From: Massilia eburnea
Lineage (GTDB): Bacteria > Pseudomonadota > Gammaproteobacteria > Burkholderiales > Burkholderiaceae_D
NCBI RefSeq assembly: GCF_009720745.1
Contig: NZ_WNKX01000001.1
Location: 456,088 to 520,087 of the forward strand
Length of the DNA: 64,000 nucleotides
Reading direction: 5' to 3'
In this document: one piece after another, positions 54,920 to 64,000 of the stretch
Layout: the number at the start of each line of letters is the position of its first letter
How positions within the stretch are numbered: position 1 is the stretch's first letter
Program-made: the position numbers and the translations under genes
The notes under the pieces: generated by a model
Told to the model about the DNA's origin: nothing
Database searches by the model: none
Seen by the model: only the letters and a program-made list of their open reading frames with translations

Positions 54920-56632
54920 TCATCCCGGCACCATTCCGGTCAGCACATAGGCCTGCAAGAGCGTCATGAGCCCGACGATGGCGGCAAAGAGCAGACTGTG
55001 CTTGAGCGTAAAACGGAACAATTCTGCTTCCCGTCCCACCAGGCCGGTGGCCGCGCAAGCCACGGCGATTGACTGCGGCGAAATCATCTTGCCGGTCACG
55101 CCGCCGGTGGTGTTGGCCGCCACCAGCAAGGTATCGGAGACCCCGACCTGGTGCGCGGTCGTATTCTGCAGGGAGCAGAACAAGGCGTTCGACGAAGTGT
55201 CGGAACCGGTAAGGAATACACCCAGCCAGCCGAGGAATGGCGAGAAGAACGGGAATGCTGCGCCGGTGCCGGCCAGTACCAGCGCCAGGGTAGAGGACAT
55301 GCCGGAGTAATTGGCGACAAACGCGAACGCCAGCACCAGGCCAATCGACAGCACCGGACGGCGCAGTTCCAGCACCGTGTCGCGCAAGGCACGCAAGCCC
55401 TTGGCGGGGCTAAAGCGCAGCAGCACCATCGACATCAGCGTCGACAGCAGGATCGCCGTGCCGACGGCCGACAGCAGGTCCAGCTTGTAGACCGCTTCGT
55501 AAGCCTTGGGCGCGGCGACGATCGGCGTCATTTTCATGACCAGCATGTCCAGGTATGGCACATGGAATTTCAGCACTGTGCCAGCCAACGCCCCTTTGGC
55601 CGCAAACAGCGCCTTGAACTGCGGCAGGCTCCATACCGTGACCACGGCAGTCAGCAAGCCGAAGGGGGCCCAGGCGCGTACCGTCTGCGCAGCGGTGTAA
55701 GGCGATTTGCTGCGGCTGCGCGGTTCATTGCCCGCTGGTGCGGCGCCGCCGAATGGGGACAATGCCGCCGTGCCGCCGCCCATCGAAATGGTGCTGCGGG
55801 CGCCAGCCTTGGCGCTGGCAGGCTGCCATACCTTCAGGAAGCCGGTCAGCGCGCCCAGGCTGACCAGGGCGGAAGTAATGTCCGGCAGTTCCGGTCCAAT
55901 GTAGTTGGACGTGATGTACTGCGTCACGGCAAAGCTGCCGCCAGCCACCAGCGCGGCAGGCCAGGTCTCCTTCACGCCGCGCTTACCGTCCATCATGAAC
56001 ACCAGCCAGAACGGCACCGCCAGCGACAGCAGCGGCAACTGGCGTCCGGCCATTGCGCCGATGGTCATCGCATCGATGCCAGTCACCTGCCCTGCCACAA
56101 TAATGGGAATGCCCATGGCGCCGAAAGCAACCGGCGCAGTATTGGCGATCAGGCACAAGCCGGCCGCATAGAGCGGATTGAAGCCCAGCCCGACCAGCAG
56201 CGCAGAGGTGATGGCCACCGGCGCGCCGAAGCCTGCCGCACCTTCCAGGAAGGCGCCGAACGAAAAGCCAATCAGCAGCATCTGAAGGCGCTGGTCGTCC
56301 GTGATCGACACCACCGAGGCGCGGATAATCTCAAGCTGGCCGGTACGTTCAACCACCTTGTACAGGAACACCGCACTGATGATGATCCACGCGATGGGCC
56401 ACAGGCCGTAAGCAAAGCCGAAGCCTGCGGCGGCCAGCGCCTGCGGCACCGGCATGCCATAGGCGAAGATCGCGACGGCCAGCGCAAGCGCAAGCGTCAC
56501 GGCGGCGGCAATGTGGCCTTTGATGCGCCAAACAGCCAGCGCGATAAAGAAGAAAAGAATCGGTATGGCGGCCACCAGGGCCGATAGCCATAGAGTGCCC
56601 AACGGGGCATAGATCTGGTTCCAGGTTTGCAT
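54920..56632 (-). CDS. lctP: L-lactate permease
   Basis: Inner membrane lactate/proton symporter of the LctP family (570 aa, about 13 hydrophobic segments). Family blocks visible: [57 protein letters not shown] and [19 protein letters not shown]. The ATG at 56632 follows GGAGGAG. It lies 54 bases after lutB and completes the leftward lactate operon. Glycolate may also be carried. A trailing gap of about 130 bases precedes the peptidase A gene. Confidence 0.95.
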   Translation of the reverse strand: MQTWNQIYAPLGTLWLSALVAAIPILFFFIALAVWRIKGHIAAAVTLALALAVAIFAYGMPVPQALAAAGFGFAYGLWPIAWIIISAVFLYKVVERTGQLEIIRASVVSITDDQRLQMLLIGFSFGAFLEGAAGFGAPVAITSALLVGLGFNPLYAAGLCLIANTAPVAFGAMGIPIIVAGQVTGIDAMTIGAMAGRQLPLLSLAVPFWLVFMMDGKRGVKETWPAALVAGGSFAVTQYITSNYIGPELPDITSALVSLGALTGFLKVWQPASAKAGARSTISMGGGTAALSPFGGAAPAGNEPRSRSKSPYTAAQTVRAWAPFGLLTAVVTVWSLPQFKALFAAKGALAGTVLKFHVPYLDMLVMKMTPIVAAPKAYEAVYKLDLLSAVGTAILLSTLMSMVLLRFSPAKGLRALRDTVLELRRPVLSIGLVLAFAFVANYSGMSSTLALVLAGTGAAFPFFSPFLGWLGVFLTGSDTSSNALFCSLQNTTAHQVGVSDTLLVAANTTGGVTGKMISPQSIAVACAATGLVGREAELFRFTLKHSLLFAAIVGLMTLLQAYVLTGMVPG

Positions 56633-56685
56633 TGTGTACTCCTCCAAGGGTTTGAAATTATTCTTATGCCGTTTTCAAGAAAGCC

Positions 56686-58131
56686 TTATTCCGCCTGCCC
56701 CCTTTCCCGCAGCAGGTCGGCCAGGCTGCGCTTGGCCGGTACCAGCGGCGTACGGTGGCGGGTCCAGCCCAACTGGCTGGACGGCGCAAAGGCTCGCAGG
56801 CGGGTTGCCGCCCAGCGGAACCAGCGATACACCGCGGGCCGCGCAAAAGCGCCGCTCCAGAAGCGCCACACCACCCGTTCGCCACGGCTGAAGTTGGCGC
56901 CCTGTCCGCGCAGCGGGCGGTCGACCGGCTGCGCCGGGTCGCGGTTGGCTTCCGTGCGCAGCCGCACCAGCAGTGCTGGGATGGGGATCCGCACCGGGCA
57001 TACTTCGCCGCAAGCGCCGCACAGGCTGGAGGCCGTCACCAGGTCGGCGGTCTCCTCCAGTCCGAGCAAATGCGGTGAAATAACCTTGCCGATCGGGCCC
57101 GGATAGGTGGTGCCGTAGGCGTGCCCGCCTACGCGTTCATAGACCGGGCAGTGGTTCATGCAGGCGCCGCAGCGGATGCATTGAAGGGTCGCGCGCAGCT
57201 GCTGGTCGGCATAGGCTTGGGTACGGCCGTTATCGAGCAGCACCACGTGCATTTCACGCGGGCCATCGAGCTCGCCGGCGCGGCGCGGACCGGTGATCAG
57301 GTTGAAGTAAGTAGTAATGGCCTGGCCGGTGGCCGAGCGCGTAAGCAGGCTTGCGAGCGGCACGATGTGCTCAAGCTTCGCCACCACCTTCTCCACACCC
57401 ATCAGGGCGATATGCACATCCGGCACGGTCGTCGACAAGCGGCCATTGCCCTCGTTCTCCACCAGCCATAGCGTGCCGGTATCGGCGGCGGCGAAGTTGA
57501 CACCCGAAAGGCCGATGTCGGCTTCTGCGAACTTCCTGCGAAGAGCACGCCGGCCGGCGAGGATCAGGGTGTCGACGTCTTCGGTGTAAGGCGTATCCGG
57601 CAGGTGCCGCTCGAACAGTGCGCCAATGTCGGCGCGCGTTTTGTGCAGGGCCGGCATGACGATGTGCGAGGGTTTTTCTTCGGCCAGCTGCACGATATAT
57701 TCGCCCATATCGGATTCGACACAGCTGATGCCCCGTTCGGACATGTAGTGGTTCAGCTCCACCTCTTCGCTCGCCATCGACTTGCCTTTGACGATGCTGC
57801 GTGCTCGCCGCCGTTGCGCGATGCCATGGATGATGGCGTTGGCCTCGTCCGCAGTCGCAGCCCAGTGCACATGGACGCCGAGCGCCTGCAGTTTTGCCTC
57901 GAATTGCACCAGCAAGTCCGGCAGGTTGGCCAAGGCGTGCTGGCGGATCGCTTCGCCCAGGTCGCGCAGCTGCTCCAGCTCGTCGGCGTCAGGAAACTGC
58001 GTAGTGCGCTTGGCCTGCAGGAAGTCCATCGCTCCGCGCATGCTGGTGCGCAGGTTCTGGTCCTGCAGGGCACTGCTCACGCGTTCGCGGAAATCGGCTG
58101 GCGAAACAAAATGCATCGGTCGTGCGTTCAT
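56686..58131 (-). CDS. lutB: Lactate utilisation iron-sulfur protein LutB (LldF)
   Basis: Subunit of the LutABC (LldEFG) L-lactate dehydrogenase complex that oxidises lactate to pyruvate on the inner side of the membrane. The 481 aa comprise an N-terminal LUD domain and a C-terminal ferredoxin-like part with two 4Fe-4S motifs: CIRCGACMNHCP and CGACGEVCP. The length matches the family. It overlaps lutC by 4 bases (ATGA). Confidence 0.95.
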   Translation of the reverse strand: MNARPMHFVSPADFRERVSSALQDQNLRTSMRGAMDFLQAKRTTQFPDADELEQLRDLGEAIRQHALANLPDLLVQFEAKLQALGVHVHWAATADEANAIIHGIAQRRRARSIVKGKSMASEEVELNHYMSERGISCVESDMGEYIVQLAEEKPSHIVMPALHKTRADIGALFERHLPDTPYTEDVDTLILAGRRALRRKFAEADIGLSGVNFAAADTGTLWLVENEGNGRLSTTVPDVHIALMGVEKVVAKLEHIVPLASLLTRSATGQAITTYFNLITGPRRAGELDGPREMHVVLLDNGRTQAYADQQLRATLQCIRCGACMNHCPVYERVGGHAYGTTYPGPIGKVISPHLLGLEETADLVTASSLCGACGEVCPVRIPIPALLVRLRTEANRDPAQPVDRPLRGQGANFSRGERVVWRFWSGAFARPAVYRWFRWAATRLRAFAPSSQLGWTRHRTPLVPAKRSLADLLRERGQAE

Positions 58132-58829
58132 GCCTGCTCCTGTTGCGCGTCATCCACAATCACCACCCATAGTGCGGCCGGGCCGTGTGCGCCGTAAGCC
58201 AGTGTTTGCTGGATATCCGATGTCTTTGAAGGCCCCGATACCAGCACCAGGTTGGTCGGCATGCCGGCGCTCCAGCCCTCAGCGTGCATGGCTGCGTGCA
58301 GATCGGCATGCAGGGTACTCGCATAGACGAGCGCCACATGCAGCGGCGGCACCAGCGAAACGGTGCGCGGTGAGCCGGCATCGGGCGCCAGCACCAGCGT
58401 GCCGGTGGCGGCGATACCGGAACGGGCTACCGTAAAACCGGCGTCGATACTGGAGAACAGGATGCCTTTCCATGCTTCCAGCGGCTGCGAAAACGGGATC
58501 GTTTGGACGGCGGACGGCAGTGCGGCGGCCAGCGCGGCGCCTTCCACGCTGGCGCGGTCCAGCAGCAGCCGCTGCACGCCCGCCTGCGCCAGTTTGGCAG
58601 CCATCAGCGCCGGCCAGCCCGCGGCGTCGCAGCGAAAGACTTGCGTGCGCACCGAAGTCATGATCCGCTCCATCACGTCCGCGCGCTGCATGGGCGAAGC
58701 GCCGCGCAAGCTACCTTGTGCGTGGTGCCGGTTGATCCGAGCTTCGAGCTCGCGGCTGTCCAGCGTTGGAAGCGGCGCTGAGGAGCGCAGCGCGCCGAGG
58801 ATGCGCTCGCGGGCGCCGATGCCGCTCAT
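58128..58829 (-). CDS. lutC: Lactate utilisation protein LutC (LldG)
   Basis: LUD-domain subunit of the lactate oxidation complex (233 aa). Conserved pieces are FTVARSGIAATGTLVLAPDAG, RTVSLVPPLHVALV and the C-terminal VLVSGPSKTSDIQQTLAYGAHGP. It overlaps lutA upstream and lutB downstream by 4 bases each, so the three are translationally coupled. Confidence 0.94.
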   Translation of the reverse strand: MSGIGARERILGALRSSAPLPTLDSRELEARINRHHAQGSLRGASPMQRADVMERIMTSVRTQVFRCDAAGWPALMAAKLAQAGVQRLLLDRASVEGAALAAALPSAVQTIPFSQPLEAWKGILFSSIDAGFTVARSGIAATGTLVLAPDAGSPRTVSLVPPLHVALVYASTLHADLHAAMHAEGWSAGMPTNLVLVSGPSKTSDIQQTLAYGAHGPAALWVVIVDDAQQEQA

Positions 58830-59629
58830 TGGACGCCCTCCTTCGCAGCCTGCTCACCGTTGACGCGGCGCCAAAGGAAGCTTGCCAGGTGCTCCACCTG
58901 CAGTGGCGCCTTTTGGCGCTGCGCTGCGTGGCCGATATTGAGCAGGCAGCCGCAATCGGCGGAGACCAGCCGGGTGCAGCCCGTCGCGCAGGCCGATGCC
59001 ACTTTGTCCGCGACCATGGCGCCCGAAATATCAGGATGTTTAAGCGAGAATGTGCCGCCAAAACCACAGCACTCAGACTCGCGCTGGTGCTCAACGCGGG
59101 TCACGCCGGGCAGCGCGTCAAGCAATGCCACGCCATGTTCGCGCGTGCCCATTTCGCGGCGCGCCCCGCAGGATGTGTGCAGCACCACACGTTCATCGGC
59201 TTGCGCGGGCGCAGCCTGGTAATCGACGTGCAGCACGTGCAGCAGGAATTCGCTCAACTCGTAGATGCGCTCTGCCAGCTCGCGCGCCCTGGCTGCGGCC
59301 TGCGGATCGTCCCCGAACAGTTCGGGCCAGTGGTGCCGCATCATGCCGGCGCAGGAACCGGAAGGCACGATAACAGGCCAGGGCTCCGGGAAGAGATGGA
59401 GCTGCGCACGCGCCACCTCGCGCGCCTGCTCGGGATTGCCGCTGCTGTAGGCAGGCTGCCCGCAGCAGCTCTGGCCGCGCGGATAGTGCACGGTCACGCC
59501 AGCATGTTCCAGCAGGCGCACTGCGTCCAGGCCTGCTTCCGGCATGAACAGGTCGATCACACAGGTACCGAACAGGTACACATGCACATTGCGCTGGCCC
59601 GCCAGCGCTGGATATTGTCGGGGCTTCAT
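58826..59629 (-). CDS. lutA: Lactate utilisation Fe-S oxidoreductase LutA (LldE)
   Basis: First gene of the lactate operon (267 aa). It contains two CCG domains expected to bind a non-cubane Fe-S cluster: SCCGQPAYSSGN near residue 55 and SECCGFGGTFSLKHP near residue 190. Some PFAM-typical Cys spacing (CVIDLFMPEAG, GSCAGMM) is also visible. It is divergent from the gntR gene, with overlapping promoters and a palindromic operator in the 108-base gap. Confidence 0.94.
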   Translation of the reverse strand: MKPRQYPALAGQRNVHVYLFGTCVIDLFMPEAGLDAVRLLEHAGVTVHYPRGQSCCGQPAYSSGNPEQAREVARAQLHLFPEPWPVIVPSGSCAGMMRHHWPELFGDDPQAAARARELAERIYELSEFLLHVLHVDYQAAPAQADERVVLHTSCGARREMGTREHGVALLDALPGVTRVEHQRESECCGFGGTFSLKHPDISGAMVADKVASACATGCTRLVSADCGCLLNIGHAAQRQKAPLQVEHLASFLWRRVNGEQAAKEGVQ

Positions 59630-59646
59630 GTCGCGTCTCCTCCGTT

Positions 59647-59699
59647 TTGCTTATTCCGTCGACAAGTCCCATAATTCCCGCATGCTGGCGGCACGGCAA
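59647..59699. promoter_or_regulatory. Overlapping divergent promoters of gntR and lutA
   Basis: Plus strand (gntR): TTGCTT (59647-59652), 17-base spacer, CATAAT (59670-59675). Minus strand (lutA): TTGCCG (59699-59694), 17-base spacer, AATTAT (59676-59671). The two -10 boxes overlap. Confidence 0.55.
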
Positions 59700-59714
59700 A
59701 CTGGTCGGACCAGT
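59700..59714. promoter_or_regulatory. GntR operator 1
   Basis: Perfect dyad ACTGGTC-G-GACCAGT, the TGGTCnnACCA pattern of FadR-type GntR regulators (as for PdhR and LldR). It abuts the lutA -35 and lies downstream of the gntR start site. Confidence 0.8.
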
Positions 59715-59737
59715 AGCCGAAAAAGGGGATGATCACG

Positions 59738-60433
59738 ATGAAAACGAACGGGCTGGTAGAAGAAGTGCAACGCCAACTTGAGGTTGCGCTGCTGGACGGG
59801 CGTTATCCGGCCAACAGCAAGCTGCCTTCCGAACGCACGCTCGCGGAGCAGTTTTCGGTATCACGCAACACGATTCGTGAAGCGCTGCAAAGGATGGTGG
59901 CACGCGGACTGCTGCGCAGCCGCCCAGGCGCAGGCGTGTACGTGGGCGACCAGCTGCGTACCAGCACCTCATCGCCATGGGCGCAACTGGTGGTGGACCA
60001 GCCTGCCCTTCTGAGCGACGTCCTGGAATTTCGCCGTGTACTGGAGGGCGCAACCGCCTATTACGCCGCGCTGCGCGGCACTGAAGATGAATACGCAGGC
60101 ATCCGTTCACTGCTGGCGGGCCTGGAAAAGTCGCGCGTCGATGATGACGCCGCGACAGAAGCGGCGCTCGATGCACAGCTGCACGAGGCAATCGCACTGG
60201 CATCGCACAACAGCATGTTCCTGCATTTGCATGCGAGCGTGCTGGGGATTCTGCGCGAGCACATCACGCTGAACGGATCCAACCTGCGAGCTCTGGATGC
60301 TGAAGTGTCGGCCCAACTCCTGCAGCAGCACCGCGCGATCTGCCAAGCCATTTGCACCCGCAAGCCGGAGGCAGCCCGCACGGCAATGCAAGCACACATC
60401 GACTACGTGGCTGGCAAGCTGGAAATGACTTAA
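59738..60433 (+). CDS. GntR (FadR subfamily) regulator of lactate use
   Basis: Regulator of 231 aa with an N-terminal winged helix (SKLPSERTLAEQFSVSRNTIREAL) and a C-terminal all-helical FCD ligand domain. By position and operator type it is the LldR/LutR-like repressor of the lutACB-lctP operon, probably released by lactate; this is inference from synteny. The ATG at 59738 was chosen over 59729 because AGGGG is then at a normal distance. A dyad matching its operator also overlaps its own stop codon. Confidence 0.92.
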   Translation: MKTNGLVEEVQRQLEVALLDGRYPANSKLPSERTLAEQFSVSRNTIREALQRMVARGLLRSRPGAGVYVGDQLRTSTSSPWAQLVVDQPALLSDVLEFRRVLEGATAYYAALRGTEDEYAGIRSLLAGLEKSRVDDDAATEAALDAQLHEAIALASHNSMFLHLHASVLGILREHITLNGSNLRALDAEVSAQLLQQHRAICQAICTRKPEAARTAMQAHIDYVAGKLEMT

Positions 60434-60447
60434 CTGGTCCAACCAGT
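60433..60447. promoter_or_regulatory. GntR operator 2 at the 3' end of gntR
   Basis: ACTGGTC-C-AACCAGT, one base off perfect symmetry and nearly the same as operator 1, starting on the last base of the gntR stop codon. It could allow looping over the gene or influence the neighbouring peptidase unit. Confidence 0.65.
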
Positions 60448-60476
60448 AAAAAAACCGCCAGGTTGTCCTGGCGGTT
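60448..60476 (-). terminator. Rho-independent terminator of M4 peptidase B
   Basis: Stem AACCGCCAGG / CCTGGCGGTT with loop TTGT and seven T on the minus strand. It lies 22 bases after the peptidase stop and may also stop gntR transcription. Confidence 0.92.
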
Positions 60477-60498
60477 ATCAAACGGGAGAACGCGCAGC

Positions 60499-62220
60499 TT
60501 ATTCAGCCACGTCGGCGCCCACGTTGATTGCTGCATAAGCGCGCATGGCCGCTTTTGCTTCCACGCTGCCCACGCCGTACAGTTCCTGTGCCGCTGCTAC
60601 AACAGCGTTGCGCGCGTCAAGATACGTCGAGCCCGAGGTCAGCTTGGTGGTATTGGCCTTGAACCAGATGCGGTATGCCTTGTCGATGCCGATACCTGTC
60701 ATGTTCGTAGGCGCCTGCACCAGGTACTTGGAGTAGTAGTCGCTGGTGGTGGTGGAGCTGGAGCCCATGGCCAGGAAGTAGAACATGCGGTTGTTAGGAC
60801 CGCTGGAGTAATGCGGATCCAGGCGCTTCAGGCTGGTGCTCCATGCATCTGGGCTCTTGCCATCCTTGCTTGGCTTGTACAGCCAGCGCAGCGGGGTGCC
60901 GGTCTTCGAGATTTCCTTGCCCATCACCCAGTCGTTGCCTGGATTGATGACGGTGCCTGTGCCGCCGTTGCGTGCGTAGGCTTCCACGGATTCGCCGTTG
61001 ATGTCGGACGAGGATTCATTCAGGCCGCCGGATTCGCCCTTGTAGGTCAGGTTGGAGGTCGAGGCAGTTACGCCGTGGCCCATTTCGTGGCCGATCACGT
61101 CGATCGAACCCAGGCTGTAGAAGCTGGAACCGTCGCCGATGTACATGCACTTGCAGGTGTCGGTGTAGAAGGCGTTGTCGTAAGCGGTGCCGACGTGCAC
61201 GGCGATGTAGGTCGCGGTGTTGTTACCGTCCAGCGACTTCCAGCCGATCACGTTGTTCATCGTGTCGTAGGTATTCATCAGGCCCCACAGCGCGTTCACT
61301 GCAGCGGTCTGGCCGTTGGCGTTGGTGTCGCTGCCGCCGTTGTAGTTCTGGCCATCGCCCCACACGTTGGTGCTGTTGACGTAGATCACGCCTGGGGTTG
61401 GGTTGGAGGTCGAAGCGTGGTTCGCATCGGTGATCGCCATGCCGCCGAACTGGCCGCCGACGCCGCGGGTCGAATCCAGCATCTTGTAGGTGGTGCCAAC
61501 CAGGGTGGTCTGGATAGGCACGTCGCCGTTGTACTGGCTATGGCCGGTGCCAACTACGCTCTGCAGCATGCTCCACTGGTCCAGCACGCTGCCGTCCTTG
61601 GCGCTCACGATGGTGTTGTGGAATACGGCTTCCTGGCCCTTGGACATACGGGTCTTCACCAGGTAAGCCAGCTTGTAGCTGTCCACCACGTCTTTTACGT
61701 CCGCTGCGTTCAAGTCGGCTTCGGCCTTGCTCTCGGCGCCGGCGACACGCACGGTCTTCATGACTGGGTAGATGATCAGCTCAGCCGATGGCGGATCGAT
61801 GTCGGTGCCGGCTGCGATGTTCTTCTTCGCCTTGGCAATTGCATCGGAACCGGTCAGGGTTGGCTTCACGTCGAAGCGCAGGGCCGACAGGCCGCCACGG
61901 CGATCGGTCGCGGACTCGCCGATGATGTTGCCGCCTTTGTCGGTGACGATCACGGACTCGGATTCAAAAATACGCACGCCTTTGAAGGTGTGGTTCATGC
62001 GGCTGATCGCCTGGCCGGCAGCACCTGGGTGCTGGGACGCGATGGTGTAACCGTGGTTGGTATCCAGGCCAAATTTGCCGCGCTCGCCGTTCAGGGTCGA
62101 GATCAGGCGCGCCTTTTCCTGTGCGGAGAAAGCTACCGGGCCAGCCATCATGCTGGTAGCACTGGCTTGTGCGGCAACCAAAGCGATCGCGGTAGCGATC
62201 AGGGTCTTGCGAACTTTCAT
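60499..62220 (-). CDS. Secreted M4 family (thermolysin-like) metallopeptidase B
   Basis: Second M4 peptidase, 573 aa, with signal peptide (TLIATAIALVAAQASA), FTP/PepSY-type propeptide and catalytic domain. The zinc motif HEMGH is at 378-382 and GGLNESSSDINGE follows. Most of the catalytic domain can be aligned to peptidase A without large gaps, so they are paralogues. Preferred codons dominate more than in peptidase A, hinting at high expression. The ribosome site AGGAG is five bases from the ATG. The gene lies directly downstream of the rRNA operon terminator but has its own promoter-like sequence. Confidence 0.95.
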   Translation of the reverse strand: MKVRKTLIATAIALVAAQASATSMMAGPVAFSAQEKARLISTLNGERGKFGLDTNHGYTIASQHPGAAGQAISRMNHTFKGVRIFESESVIVTDKGGNIIGESATDRRGGLSALRFDVKPTLTGSDAIAKAKKNIAAGTDIDPPSAELIIYPVMKTVRVAGAESKAEADLNAADVKDVVDSYKLAYLVKTRMSKGQEAVFHNTIVSAKDGSVLDQWSMLQSVVGTGHSQYNGDVPIQTTLVGTTYKMLDSTRGVGGQFGGMAITDANHASTSNPTPGVIYVNSTNVWGDGQNYNGGSDTNANGQTAAVNALWGLMNTYDTMNNVIGWKSLDGNNTATYIAVHVGTAYDNAFYTDTCKCMYIGDGSSFYSLGSIDVIGHEMGHGVTASTSNLTYKGESGGLNESSSDINGESVEAYARNGGTGTVINPGNDWVMGKEISKTGTPLRWLYKPSKDGKSPDAWSTSLKRLDPHYSSGPNNRMFYFLAMGSSSTTTSDYYSKYLVQAPTNMTGIGIDKAYRIWFKANTTKLTSGSTYLDARNAVVAAAQELYGVGSVEAKAAMRAYAAINVGADVAE

Positions 62221-62284
62221 TCTTGCTCCTTTATTCCCTAGTAGGATTTAGTTTTAGCGATCCGATTTTGTCGAATCGGCGGGA

Positions 62285-62314
62285 ACGTTATCTGGTTACC
62301 GAGGGGCAAGTCAA
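62285..62314 (-). promoter_or_regulatory. Candidate promoter of M4 peptidase B
   Basis: Minus strand TTGACT (62314-62309), 18-base spacer, TAACGT (62290-62285). The -10 is weak. Confidence 0.45.
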
Positions 62315-62344
62315 AAATTCTGCGAATTAAGACAGTTTCATGAC

Positions 62345-62366
62345 GAAAGTCTCGGGTGAGACTTTC
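62345..62366. repeat. Perfect 22-bp dyad upstream of peptidase B promoter
   Basis: GAAAGTCTC-GGGT-GAGACTTTC: nine-base arms and a four-base centre. No T-run follows on either strand, so it is not a typical terminator. At about -70 to -50 from the peptidase B promoter it could be a regulator site. Confidence 0.6.
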
Positions 62367-62413
62367 AAAAGGAGGACGGGCTTGTTACTTTCGGTTTCCG
62401 CAAGCCGGAAAGC

Positions 62414-62448
62414 AAAAAGCCCGCTGGCACATGCCTAGCGGGCTTTTC
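62414..62448 (-). terminator. rRNA operon terminator
   Basis: Eleven-base stem AAAAGCCCGCT / AGCGGGCTTTT around an 11-base loop, located 9 bases after the 5S gene and ending in T on the minus strand. Confidence 0.9.
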
Positions 62449-62456
62449 TAATAAGA

Positions 62457-62571
62457 GCCTGACGATAACCTACTTTCACACTGGTTGCAGCACTATCATC
62501 GGCGCAGAGTCGTTTCACGGTCCTGTTCGGGATGGGAAGGGGTGGGACCGACTTGCTATGGTCATCAGGCA
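62457..62571 (-). rRNA. rrf: 5S ribosomal RNA
   Basis: The minus strand reads GCCTGATGACCATAGCAAGT at the 5' side and ends GTTATCGTCAGGC, forming the closing helix of 5S rRNA. The internal CCCATCCCGAACAGG loop is conserved. About 115 bases, normal size for this group. Ends are set by base pairing and may be off by one or two bases. Confidence 0.95.
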
Positions 62572-62645
62572 TGACTTGTCAACAATCCGGAAGAAGTAAA
62601 AATGGGGTAGTGTTCTCAAACACGGGTAAGTGCTACATAACCGTC

Positions 62646-64000
<1,355 letters not shown>

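Noticed and set aside
60352..62241. 629-codon plus-strand frame opposite M4 peptidase B (and a similar one at 52994-54781 opposite peptidase A)
   Set aside because: Two shadows resemble each other only because the real peptidases are paralogues. They have no signal or domain.
62367..62440. Short leader peptide after AAAGGAGG between the dyad and the rRNA terminator
   Set aside because: Only a TTG start and about 18 codons, running into the terminator stem; no support beyond the purine-rich stretch.

Overview
The window reads as a high-GC betaproteobacterial chromosome, most likely Oxalobacteraceae (Massilia/Duganella/Janthinobacterium-like). The evidence is the 5S and 23S rRNA sequence at the right end, the orn / M48 / pterin dehydratase / rsgA neighbourhood, a complete Wsp operon, and carbohydrate loci with TonB receptors and flavin-dependent halogenases. 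I saw no prophage, transposase, CRISPR array or tRNA. The family call is from recall, not from a search.

Layout. 1-8050: housekeeping genes (partial orn, M48 peptidase, phhB, rsgA, a TPR-GAF histidine kinase, argF, argG and a strong terminator). 8097-16750: complete wspABCDEFR chemosensory operon for c-di-GMP synthesis. 16753-16836 and 19771-19822: two different long palindromes, each filling the gap between convergent stop codons (wspR/murB and an FMN oxidoreductase/DHH protein). 17999-18484: yajQ, a family with reported c-di-GMP-binding members. 20800-27791: LysR/SDR pair, AraC regulator with aldehyde dehydrogenase, and a GTPase (DUF3482) with a membrane partner (DUF2868).

27792-46150 is one glycan or beta-glucoside regulon. 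The rightward operon is TonB receptor, halogenase, SapC, cupin-like protein, halogenase. The leftward group is sugar-binding protein, two permeases, ABC ATPase, LacI regulator, GH1, GH3 and an MFS sugar transporter. Five near-identical operators (consensus TGGAAACGTTTCCA) lie at its promoters, so the LacI protein at 41053-42081 probably controls all of it. The 361-base gap at 27792-28152 holds two promoters and three of these operators.

46087-46504 (418 bases without a gene) holds two divergent promoters and a tandem glycine riboswitch. The riboswitch precedes a secreted protein of unknown function and a secreted papain-like cysteine peptidase. This pairing is the most unusual thing in the window. 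The leader shows an anti-Shine-Dalgarno arrangement that predicts translation turned on by glycine.

47733-52919: leftward cluster of DUF418 membrane protein, penicillin-acylase-family Ntn hydrolase and a PQQ-type sugar dehydrogenase. 53081-62220: two closely similar secreted M4 metallopeptidases flank a lactate operon (lutA-lutC-lutB-lctP) and its divergent GntR regulator. A matching 15-bp operator lies at each end of the gntR gene. 62414-64000: 3' end of a leftward rRNA operon (terminator, 5S, 3' half of 23S) running off the right edge.
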